Positions 1-5,601 of a DNA stretch of 5,610 bases are shown here, piece after piece. The notes below the pieces were generated by a model, which was not told where the DNA came from, searched no databases, and was given only the letters and a program-made list of their open reading frames with translations. Every line of letters begins with the position of its first letter. Positions within the stretch are counted from its first letter, which is position 1. Made by a program: the position numbers and the translations under genes. The DNA is taken from NCBI GenBank assembly GCA_022865965.1, contig JALHTS010000338.1, positions 1-5,610 of the forward strand. Reading direction: 5' to 3'. Source of the stretch: Ignavibacteriaceae bacterium. GTDB taxonomy: Bacteria; Bacteroidota; Ignavibacteria; Ignavibacteriales; Ignavibacteriaceae.

Positions 1-1
1 C

Positions 2-895
2 GGACTTGGGAAATGTGATGAAGAGAAATTCGGTACAGATCCAGAAAATCCAGATACCGATGGAGATGGTTTAAAAGATGGTGAGGAAGTCCTTACATAT
101 ATTACCAACCCGCTGAAAGCGGATACTGATGGTGATGGTCTGAAAGATGGTGAGGAAGTATTGAAGTACAAAACCGATCCTAATATAGCTGATACCGACA
201 GTGATGGCTTGAAAGACGGCGAAGAAGTTCTTACATATAAAACTGATCCATTAGTAGCTGATTCTGATAAAGACGGTTTAAACGATGGTGACGAAGTATT
301 GAAATATAAAACCGATCCATTACAAGTTGATACCGATGGTGATGGCTTAAGCGACGGTAATGAAGTATTGAAATACAAAACTGATCCTTTAAAAGCTGAT
401 ACCGATGGTGATGGTTTAAATGATGATAAAGAAGTAATGACTTACAAAACCGATCCTCTGAAAGTCGATACCGATGGTGGTTCAGTTGGTGATGGTGTTG
501 AAGTTAAACGTGGAACCGATCCGCTTGATCCTAAAGATGATGTAATAAAGATAGATGTTCCTATTGTTCTTGAAGGTATTACATTTGCATTCGATAAATC
601 TGATATTACCCCTGAATCGGATAAAGTTCTGATGGGTGCTCTTAAGACATTACAGATACACTCTGATATTATAGTTGAAATAAGCGGTCATACCGATAAC
701 GTCGGCAGCAATGCATACAACCAAAAATTATCTCAGAGAAGAGCTGATGCTGTTAAAGCATGGCTTGTTGCAAAAGGCATTCCTTTTGAAAGAATAACTT
801 CGGTTGGTTATGGCGAAGAACATCCTCGAGTTCCAAATGATACAGAGGATAACAGAAGATTGAATCGACGAATTGAGTTCAAACGAATTAAGTAA
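2..895 (+). CDS. OmpA-family outer-membrane protein with TSP3 calcium-binding repeats, 5' end missing
   Basis: The reading frame is open from base 2 and the start lies before the window, so only 297 C-terminal residues are visible. A TTG at 161 is in frame but lies inside the repeats and is not a credible start. The first part is a tandem array of Asp-rich TSP3-like repeats (pattern DTDGDGLxDGxEVLxYKTDP), expected to bind calcium and form a stiff rod. From about base 557 an OmpA C-terminal domain follows, with the core ITFAFDKSDI, the GHTDNVGS motif, LSQRRADAV, GYGEEHP and the closing NRRIEF. In known OmpA domains the Asp of GHTD (here 695-697) and the Arg of the LSxxRA motif (here 740-742) bind peptidoglycan diaminopimelate, and both are present. 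The likely role is non-covalent anchoring of the outer membrane to peptidoglycan. Whether a beta-barrel or adhesin domain precedes the repeats cannot be seen. A strong terminator follows the stop. Confidence 0.93.
   Translation, partial: GLGKCDEEKFGTDPENPDTDGDGLKDGEEVLTYITNPLKADTDGDGLKDGEEVLKYKTDPNIADTDSDGLKDGEEVLTYKTDPLVADSDKDGLNDGDEVLKYKTDPLQVDTDGDGLSDGNEVLKYKTDPLKADTDGDGLNDDKEVMTYKTDPLKVDTDGGSVGDGVEVKRGTDPLDPKDDVIKIDVPIVLEGITFAFDKSDITPESDKVLMGALKTLQIHSDIIVEISGHTDNVGSNAYNQKLSQRRADAVKAWLVAKGIPFERITSVGYGEEHPRVPNDTEDNRRLNRRIEFKRIK
53..541 (+). repeat. Tandem 69-bp TSP3-type coding repeats (six full units plus a degenerate last one)
   Basis: Units of 23 codons begin at 53, 122, 191, 260, 329 and 398. 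A seventh, diverged unit begins at 467, where the third acidic position is lost (DTDGGSVGDG) before RGTDPLDPKDD. A different, shorter-spaced unit end (CDEEKFGTDP) precedes them, so the array continues upstream. Each full unit has acidic residues at alternate positions (DTDGDG) followed by DGxEV, the calcium-loop pattern of TSP3 repeats. The residue after EVL/EVM runs T, K, T, K, K, T. This near-alternation suggests that part of the array grew by duplication of two-unit blocks. Synonymous differences between units are numerous, so the array is not freshly expanded. Confidence 0.9.
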
Positions 896-914
896 GTTGT
901 TCTTAATTTCATTT

Positions 915-943
915 AAGGGTGTCTACGGACACCCTTTATTATT
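915..943 (+). terminator. Rho-independent terminator after the OmpA-family gene
   Basis: A perfect 9-bp stem (AAGGGTGTC at 915-923, GACACCCTT at 928-936) closes on the loop TACG. In RNA this is C(UACG)G, an unusually stable UNCG-type tetraloop. A T-rich stretch (TATTATTTT) follows. It begins 19 bases past the stop codon and should insulate the upstream gene from the downstream small gene. Confidence 0.88.
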
Positions 944-1057
944 TTAAAATCCAACAGAATTGCTTTACCCCAGGAGCTAAGGAATACTTTTGCAGAAACA
1001 ATTGAATTCTATGTTGCCTAAAAATTATCTACAAAAGACTATTTATTCTCAACCAAT

Positions 1058-1118
1058 AGGACTAACTCCTTTTTCATCCTTTCGCTCGATTGAACTATCA
1101 TACTTATGTTCTTACCTT
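1058..1118 (+). promoter_or_regulatory. Shared promoter module, copy A (upstream of the lmo0937-family gene)
   Basis: This is the first of three copies of an intergenic module. It contains AGGA (1058-1061) and TCCT (1067-1070) around a 5-base spacer, TTTTTCATCC (1070-1079), TTTCGC and TCGATTGA (1086-1093). The -35-like TTGAAC is at 1090-1095 and a weak -10-like TACCTT at 1113-1118, with 17 bp between them. Bases 1070-1093 are identical to 4471-4494. A start near 1125 would give a leader of about 40 nt before the ATG at 1166. An inverted repeat, TATGTT (1105-1110) and AACATA (1119-1124), straddles the -10 and could be an operator. The promoter reading is inferred from conservation and spacing; the -10 here is the poorest of the three. 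Confidence 0.65.
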
Positions 1119-1165
1119 AACATAGAATCTAAACGAAGAAATACTTAATTGAAAGGCTACTTACT

Positions 1166-1315
1166 ATGTTATATACAATCGCAGTTGTTCTTGTCGTCTT
1201 ATGGCTACTTGGACTAGTCTCATCGTACACTATGGGTGGCGTTATTCACATTCTTTTGGTCATTGCAATAATAATGATCTTAGTTAATTTCATCCGGGGA
1301 CGTCGCGCAGTTTGA
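1166..1315 (+). CDS. lmo0937-family small membrane protein (49 aa)
   Basis: This short gene encodes 49 residues with two hydrophobic helices (about residues 2-18 and 24-43) joined by the turn SSYTMGG and ending in the basic tail RGRRAV. The opening MLYTIAVVL, the central LWLLGLVSSYTMGG, and IHILLVIAI followed by NFIRGRR match my memory of the lmo0937 family, about 50 residues long and common in Bacteroidota and Firmicutes. Its biochemical role is unknown; it is often found with stress-associated small proteins. By the positive-inside rule the basic tail should face the cytoplasm. AAAGG at 1152-1156 lies 9 bases before the ATG. The gene is transcribed alone or first, behind promoter copy A, and no clear terminator separates it from the gene at 1408. 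Confidence 0.88.
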   Translation: MLYTIAVVLVVLWLLGLVSSYTMGGVIHILLVIAIIMILVNFIRGRRAV

Positions 1316-1407
1316 AAACGTTTAGTGTCAAAATATTTTTATAACAAGTAGTAATCATAATTGAGGACAAAGTTTAAATTCTCAATGAATTGTAAGGAAA
1401 AATAACA

Positions 1408-1920
1408 ATGTTATTTAATCAACTTCGTACTCTTAGATTTCCGGACATACTTACTCTTGTTGGTTTATTATGCGTTTCATTTTCAGTTTATTTTTCCTTC
1501 AAAGGGTTTTTAGTAATTGCATACTTTCTTATCCTAACGCAATTCCTCTTAGATTATTTTGATGGGAAGTTAGCAAGAGCAATTGGAGGTGGCGTGCTGG
1601 GTGTTTATCTGGACAGTTTTACAGATTTTATGGCAGTTTCTGCCTCGGTTGTATTTGGCTGGTTTGTTGGGATAAATGGTATTGCTATGCTCATTGCCGG
1701 ATTTTTAAACATTGGAGCAGCATCAATAAGATTGGCATATTTTACGGCATATAAACAAAAGGGCTTCACTGGTATTCCAACAGTATTAGCTGCTTCAGCA
1801 GTCTCTACAATTGCTTTACTTGGATATTTATTTGCCAAAGAATATCTCGTTTGGTTTGTGATTTTTTATTTTGTTTCGGCAGTTGCTATGATATCTGATT
1901 TAAAACTAAAAAAAATATAA
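1408..1920 (+). CDS. CDP-alcohol phosphatidyltransferase family protein, phosphatidylserine synthase-like
   Basis: The 170-residue membrane protein carries the CDP-alcohol phosphatidyltransferase signature: D49-x2-D52-G53-x2-A56-R57, then G65, D69 and D73. The four aspartates bind divalent metal and act in displacing CMP from a CDP-linked lipid such as CDP-diacylglycerol. The N-terminal FPDILTLVGLLC and the later RLAYF...GFTGIPTVLAASA resemble type II phosphatidylserine synthases (PssA), where a GLP-like motif follows RLARF. I therefore favour PS synthase or a close relative, but the acceptor alcohol cannot be fixed from sequence. Five or six hydrophobic segments are visible. The spacing between A-R and the conserved G is 7 residues, not the 8 I expect for the family. 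AAGGA (1394-1398) lies 9 bases before the ATG. A possible weak promoter (TTGAAA 1312-1317, TATTTT 1334-1339) overlaps the end of the previous gene. It leads a three-gene operon. Confidence 0.85.
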   Translation: MLFNQLRTLRFPDILTLVGLLCVSFSVYFSFKGFLVIAYFLILTQFLLDYFDGKLARAIGGGVLGVYLDSFTDFMAVSASVVFGWFVGINGIAMLIAGFLNIGAASIRLAYFTAYKQKGFTGIPTVLAASAVSTIALLGYLFAKEYLVWFVIFYFVSAVAMISDLKLKKI

Positions 1921-1932
1921 TCAAATAATTTT

Positions 1933-3006
1933 ATGACTGAGAAAATTAATTCTTTTCCCGGATTTCGCATTATTGTCGGCGCGGCAGCACTAGTGATAAT
2001 AATCTCAGGGATTTATCTTGCCCAATCAGTTGTGGTATTATTTCTTGTGTCTGTTTTTCTTGCCTCACTTGGAATTCCACCGCTGCTCTGGTTAAAAGAA
2101 AAACACATTCCATCCGTAGTTGCAGTGTTAATCGTTATGGCAGGGATGGTAATTATTATAATTCTGATTGGCGCACAGATTGGCTCATCCTTTAGCAACT
2201 TTTTAGATCAGTTGCCTTTATTTCAGTCAAGTATTCGGGAACAAGTCCTGGAACTTAGCGCATATTTAAGAAGCAAGGGTTTTTCAGGAACTCAAAAATT
2301 ATTACTAGATTATGTTAAACCGGAAGTACTGCTAAAGCTTACTGCCAACTTGCTATCTGGACTGAGTTCTGTGCTTTCCGATCTTGCTCTTATCCTACTT
2401 ATTGTAACCTTTATCATGCTTGAAGTATCAAGCTTTCCTATAAAGCTTCGTGCAGTACTTGGTGATCCAAAACAAAAATTCCCTAAGTTCACAGAGTTCG
2501 TTAATGATATGAAACGTTATATGGTTATTAAAACTCTTATAAGTTTGGCTACAGGTGTTTTGATAGCGTTTTGGTTATACATTCTTGATGTAGATTATCC
2601 AATACTATGGGGGTTTATAGCCTTTCTGCTTAATTATATTCCTAATATAGGATCTATTGTAGCTGCTATCCCAGCGTTGATCTTGTCGTTCATACAGTTT
2701 GGAATTGGTAGTGCTGTGCTGGTTACGGTGGGATATATTGTTGTTAACTTTATAATAGGTAATGTTATTGAACCTCGTTTGATGGGCAGAAAATTTGGGC
2801 TCTCTACGTTGGTTGTTTTTCTTTCTCTTATTTTTTGGGGTGCCTTGCTTGGATTGGTAGGTGCAATTCTTTCTGTTCCGCTAACTATGACATTGAAGTT
2901 TGCATTTGAAAATAATGAAAGCACAAAATGGATTGCTGTTTTGCTCGGATCAGAAAAATCTGATGAACTATCTGTTCCCATATCCAGCAAGAAGAAAAAA
3001 GGATGA
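1933..3006 (+). CDS. AI-2E family transporter (multi-pass membrane permease)
   Basis: This 357-residue protein has the layout and usual length of the AI-2E (TqsA/PerM-type) family. It has an N-terminal hydrophobic pair (about residues 12-50), a third segment near 58-85, and an amphipathic soluble stretch of about 60 residues rich in Leu, Ser and Lys. A second membrane block follows. It contains the family hallmarks LNYIPNIGSIVAAIP (about 233-247) and NVIEPRLMGRKFGLS (277-291), then a hydrophobic hairpin ending in GAILSVPLT. Members were named for autoinducer-2 export, but others are linked to sodium/proton antiport and many have no known substrate, so the name should not be taken as a quorum-sensing role. 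The gene begins 12 bases after the previous stop without a visible Shine-Dalgarno site, suggesting coupled translation. It ends in a lysine-rich tail (KKKKG) and overlaps the next gene by 4 bp. Confidence 0.92.
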   Translation: MTEKINSFPGFRIIVGAAALVIIISGIYLAQSVVVLFLVSVFLASLGIPPLLWLKEKHIPSVVAVLIVMAGMVIIIILIGAQIGSSFSNFLDQLPLFQSSIREQVLELSAYLRSKGFSGTQKLLLDYVKPEVLLKLTANLLSGLSSVLSDLALILLIVTFIMLEVSSFPIKLRAVLGDPKQKFPKFTEFVNDMKRYMVIKTLISLATGVLIAFWLYILDVDYPILWGFIAFLLNYIPNIGSIVAAIPALILSFIQFGIGSAVLVTVGYIVVNFIIGNVIEPRLMGRKFGLSTLVVFLSLIFWGALLGLVGAILSVPLTMTLKFAFENNESTKWIAVLLGSEKSDELSVPISSKKKKG

Positions 3007-4391
3007 TAAAAACAACACACAATAGAAATGAATGGTCTGATTGGAGAAATATATCACCACGAAAATTTGTGAAAACTGTAAGTTTTATTGTTGGCGCAAT
3101 ATTTCTCGTTAGTGTAATAATCTTCGTTTTCTTTCCGGACCCTTTTATTAACGCCTTTGTAAAAAACAAAATTTCAAACGCCTTTACGGAAGCTTATCCA
3201 GAATATTCATTACAGATTGGTGACATCCATTATAGTGTGTGGCAGAATCTTTTGGAATGTGATTCTGTAACACTTAAAACAAAAGACTCAACTTTTTCTT
3301 GCAACGTTGATTCAGTTTCAATTAGTGGAATAAGTTGGATGAGTATTCTTACACAAAATAATTTTAATTCCAAGACACTTTTAAGCTCAGTAATAGATGC
3401 ACAAAATATTGTATTCAGTTTTCATAAGTTACAGAATGAACTTAGCCTTGGGATGCTGCATATATCGGTACCTGATTCTGAAATGGCAACTGATTCAATT
3501 AAATACCATTCTTTAATTAACGATGAGCAATTCTTCGCAAAAAGTCAATTCAGGCAAACCAGGCTTCAGTTTGATATATCTCAAATTAAAATAATAGGTT
3601 TTGATTTTGAGTCCCTGCTTCAGGGGAATACATACACTGCCAGAAAAATTTATATGCAGGATGTGTTTACCGATATTCTGTTGAACAAGGATAAGCCTAA
3701 TGACGAGAACGCCCCATATCCACATATGCCGAATGAAGTACTGCCTTCGATGAAGGAAATAATTAACATAGACAGTTTTGAAATCACAAATGGACGGTTG
3801 AAATATTCTGAAAGATTTGCTGTTAATACTATACCAGGGGTGATTACATTCGATAAATTCAACATTTCAGTAAGTAGATTTGCTAATCATACAGCTCAAC
3901 CCGAAACTACTATTATTCGTGGGAATGGACTTTTTATGAATTCCGCCGAGATGAAAGTGTTTATGGCAATTCCCCTTACATCAAAAGAATTTTCTTTACA
4001 ATACTCAGGTTCACTTAGCAAAATGGATGTGGCTAAGCTAAATGTATTTATTGAACCGGTTGAAAATCGGCATATTGAATCAGGAGTCATTCAATCTGCA
4101 AATTATGATATCAATGTTAATTCAGGCTCTGCAAGCGGTAATTTGCGAGTTGCCTATAATGATCTGGCACTCACTATTTTCAATAAAAACACTGGATTTG
4201 ATTTAGGACTTTTAGATCATATCTCCAATTATATTGGTGATATGTTTATTATCCGAACAACCAATTTGCCGGATGAAAAAGGCTTAATGAAGATTGGTGA
4301 AATAAATTACAAACGAAATCCGACAGACTATTTTCTCCAGTTTCTCTGGATGGCTCTTCGAAGCGGAGTTGGTGATGTTGTTGGATTTTAG
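3003..4391 (+). CDS. AsmA-like membrane-anchored periplasmic protein of unknown function
   Basis: The 462-residue product starts with a basic cytoplasmic end, one membrane helix (about residues 25-45, ending FVFFPDPFIN), and a long beta-rich periplasmic region. After the helix, KNKISNAF...YSLQIGDIHYSVWQNLLECDSVTL has the look of the AsmA/DUF748 N-terminal element, where a polypeptide leaving the membrane opens a repeating beta-groove. The C-terminal part (ERFAVNTIPGVITFDKFNIS, then IESGVIQSANYDINV, then the GSASGNLRVAYNDLAL segment at 375-390) fits the AsmA-like C-terminal pattern. A conserved-looking amphipathic end, DYFLQFLWMALRSGVGDVVG, follows. Several AsmA-like proteins are implicated in moving phospholipids between inner and outer membranes; that role here is inference. 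The start is set by the ATGA overlap with the AI-2E gene, with AAAAAAGG directly before it. It is the last gene of the operon. I see no convincing terminator after the stop. Confidence 0.6.
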   Translation: MIKTTHNRNEWSDWRNISPRKFVKTVSFIVGAIFLVSVIIFVFFPDPFINAFVKNKISNAFTEAYPEYSLQIGDIHYSVWQNLLECDSVTLKTKDSTFSCNVDSVSISGISWMSILTQNNFNSKTLLSSVIDAQNIVFSFHKLQNELSLGMLHISVPDSEMATDSIKYHSLINDEQFFAKSQFRQTRLQFDISQIKIIGFDFESLLQGNTYTARKIYMQDVFTDILLNKDKPNDENAPYPHMPNEVLPSMKEIINIDSFEITNGRLKYSERFAVNTIPGVITFDKFNISVSRFANHTAQPETTIIRGNGLFMNSAEMKVFMAIPLTSKEFSLQYSGSLSKMDVAKLNVFIEPVENRHIESGVIQSANYDINVNSGSASGNLRVAYNDLALTIFNKNTGFDLGLLDHISNYIGDMFIIRTTNLPDEKGLMKIGEINYKRNPTDYFLQFLWMALRSGVGDVVGF

Positions 4392-4458
4392 AAATAATTT
4401 TCTTGATGCTGTCCAAAATAGTAAAATATAATCCTGTCTTTATTTTTTCTCACCTAAT

Positions 4459-4519
4459 AGATGTAGTTCTTTTTTCATCCTTTCGCTCGATTGATTCGCT
4501 ACTCATTAACCTATATCAT
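4459..4519 (+). promoter_or_regulatory. Shared promoter module, copy B (upstream of the secreted-protein gene)
   Basis: This second copy has AGA (4459-4461) and TCT (4468-4470) around TGTAGT, TTTTTCATCC (4471-4480), TTTCGC and TCGATTGA (4487-4494). The -35-like TTGATT is at 4491-4496 and the -10-like TATCAT at 4514-4519, with 17 bp between. Relative to copy C, one G-C pair of the small AGGA/TCCT dyad is replaced by A-T on both sides, so symmetry is kept at that pair. An expected start near 4526 gives a leader of about 125 nt before the ATG at 4651. The module lies 68 bases past the stop of the AsmA-like gene. Confidence 0.72.
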
Positions 4520-4583
4520 TACTTTGTAATAAAAAGATCAACAAAGTGATTAGGAAACAAGATTAGACTCTAACTTGGTTTCC
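4518..4583 (+). other. Two adjacent inverted repeats in the leader of the secreted-protein gene
   Basis: The first repeat pairs 4518-4527 (core ACTTTGT) with 4541-4550 (core ACAAAGT) over 10 positions, including one G-T pair. It overlaps the end of the -10 element, so it is better placed as a DNA operator than as RNA. The second lies wholly in the expected leader. GGAAAC (4553-4558) pairs with GTTTCC (4578-4583), AAG with CTT, and TTAG (4563-4566) with CTAA (4570-4573), with single-base bulges at 4562 and 4577 and a three-base loop. No T-run follows directly, so it does not look like a terminator. It could affect mRNA stability or ribosome access, or belong to a small RNA. Confidence 0.45.
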
Positions 4584-4650
4584 CTTTGGTATTCGGAAGA
4601 AGAATAGTTCTAAGTATTACAAAGAATTTTTACGAGGAAAGAAGAATAAC

Positions 4651-5325
4651 ATGAAAAACAATTTTATTTATATCACTCGGATAATCCTTTTATTTGTAGC
4701 ATTGGGCTATGGTCAATCCGACAAAGAGGAAATCGTTTTAAGTTCAAAATCATATTTCCCCATTAATAATGATCTGACATTAGTTTATGAGTCATCATTT
4801 GGTGAAAGTATGACAAAATATTTTCAGGAAGGTGAATTCACCATCTGTTCAAGTGAAGCTGATAAATTTAAGTATAGACAGGCTTTGCTGATAAAAGAAG
4901 ACGGCGTGTTTGTAAAAGAAACATATCAGTTCTTAAAAATATTTCTATTCATTAAAAAAGAAACAACCTTTACATATGGAAAACCGTTGCTACGATTCCC
5001 TCTCCCTTTGTTACCTGATATGGAATGGAAATGGGAAGGAGACGAATATTCAGACGGTGAAGCGAATAAAGTTACGGTTACAGGAAAGGCTTTTGATAAA
5101 GAATTTATTATGACTAAAGCCGGAAGATTTGAAGCTATAAAATTGGAAACTATTGTGGTGGGTTCTTCCGATTCTAAAAATAGAGTAACTGAATGGTATG
5201 CTGAAGGGATTGGGTTAATAAAAGCAAAAATAGTAATTGAAGGCGGTGGACTGATGGGAGTTCTTAGGGATATTTTAGGATATGGAACCATCGAATTTGA
5301 ATTAAAAGAAATAAGAAAGCAATGA
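4651..5325 (+). CDS. Secreted protein of unknown function with TapB/DUF3108-like C-terminal motif
   Basis: The 224-residue product starts with a Sec-type signal peptide: basic MKNN, the hydrophobic run ITRIILLFVALGYG, and likely cleavage near residue 21 before QSDKEE. There is no lipobox cysteine, so it should be soluble in the periplasm or exported. The mature part is beta-rich. It opens with YFPINNDLTLVYES, which recalls the 'YYPLKEGNTWVYE' start of TapB/DUF3108-like proteins, and has LPDMEWKWEGDE in the middle. It ends with AGRFEAIKLET followed by TEWYAEGIGLIK (W182-L189 core), a spacing seen in that group. The family match is from memory of motifs, and no function is established. GAGGAAA at 4634-4640 precedes the ATG. 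The gene stands alone between two copies of the shared promoter module, and I see no strong terminator behind it. Confidence 0.72.
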   Translation: MKNNFIYITRIILLFVALGYGQSDKEEIVLSSKSYFPINNDLTLVYESSFGESMTKYFQEGEFTICSSEADKFKYRQALLIKEDGVFVKETYQFLKIFLFIKKETTFTYGKPLLRFPLPLLPDMEWKWEGDEYSDGEANKVTVTGKAFDKEFIMTKAGRFEAIKLETIVVGSSDSKNRVTEWYAEGIGLIKAKIVIEGGGLMGVLRDILGYGTIEFELKEIRKQ

Positions 5326-5400
5326 ATAATTATTACTTTCTGAATTTTTTTATCTGCAAATAGTTCACAACCCGGATAGGTATCGAACAAACCCACCTAA

Positions 5401-5462
5401 AGGATGTAGTTCCTTTTTCATCCATTTGGTCGATTGAACAATCCTAAATTACTTTATATCAT
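5401..5462 (+). promoter_or_regulatory. Shared promoter module, copy C (upstream of the gene leaving the window)
   Basis: The third copy has AGGA (5401-5404) and TCCT (5411-5414) around TGTAGT, TTTTTCATCC (5414-5423), a diverged ATTTGG, then TCGATTGA (5430-5437). The -35-like TTGAAC is at 5434-5439 and the -10-like TATCAT at 5457-5462, 17 bp apart. It matches copies A and B at 21 of the 24 positions of their identical core. A GGATG (5402-5406)/CATCC (5419-5423) dyad is complete here, reduced to GATG/CATC in copy B, and absent in copy A. The expected start near 5469 gives a leader of about 130 nt. Confidence 0.72.
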
Positions 5463-5472
5463 ACTATAATAA

Positions 5473-5567
5473 TCATCAAACAGTTTGATGAAATATCTTT
5501 TGCGGGTGAATAAATCAGAAACCGCAAAGAATGATATAAAAATTCCTGATCTCAATTAAAGGAGATC
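5473..5567 (+). other. Structured leader with three inverted repeats after promoter copy C
   Basis: Three repeats follow one another. The first is a perfect 19-base palindrome, TCATCAAAC (5473-5481), A, GTTTGATGA (5483-5491), placed about +5 to +23 from the expected start and well suited to a dimeric repressor. The second pairs TTTGCGG (5499-5505) with CCGCAAA (5522-5528) around a 16-base loop. The third pairs GATCTC (5548-5553) with GAGATC (5562-5567). Its loop and right arm contain AAAGGAG (5558-5564), a Shine-Dalgarno-like sequence with no start codon at the usual distance. None is followed by a T-run, so these are not simple terminators. Function is unknown. Confidence 0.45.
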
Positions 5568-5601
5568 CTGTTAACAAACATATTTTGAAAGGAAAATTGC
5601 T

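Noticed and set aside
917..1021. Open frame ending in ALPQELRNTFAETIEFYVA before a TAA at 1019-1021, looking like a protein tail.
   Set aside because: It has no ATG, GTG or TTG in frame and starts inside the terminator hairpin. It could be the remnant of a lost gene, but a stop-free stretch of about 35 codons can arise by chance and I recognise no family.
1058..1095. The three-fold module considered as a MITE, REP or other mobile repeat.
   Set aside because: There are no terminal inverted repeats or target duplications. All copies have the same orientation relative to a downstream start, and the fixed 17-bp spacing to a -10-like element fits a promoter better.
1312..1339. Possible promoter TTGAAA, 16 bp, TATTTT before the phosphatidyltransferase operon.
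   Set aside because: Matches this weak are expected by chance in such AT-rich DNA, and the -35 overlaps the stop codon of the lmo0937 gene. It is mentioned under the operon's first gene but not called as a feature.
1360..1386. Inverted repeat ATTGAG/CTCAAT upstream of the gene at 1408.
   Set aside because: It is only 6 bp around a 15-base gap, in AT-rich sequence, with no second copy and no T-run.
2634..3169. Two overlapping minus-strand open frames (2634-3020 and 2885-3169).
   Set aside because: Both are antisense to the well-supported AI-2E and AsmA-like genes, lack ribosome sites and show no recognisable motif.
4926..5396. 156-codon open frame on the minus strand.
   Set aside because: It lies mostly antisense to the secreted-protein gene, which has a signal peptide, a ribosome site and family-like motifs. 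The minus product has low-complexity Ser/Pro/Ile content typical of a shadow frame, and it crosses into promoter copy C.
5377..5399. TAGGT/ACCTA repeat after the secreted-protein gene, considered as a terminator.
   Set aside because: The stem is only 5 bp with a large loop, and the T-run that follows lies inside promoter copy C. It is not convincing as a terminator.
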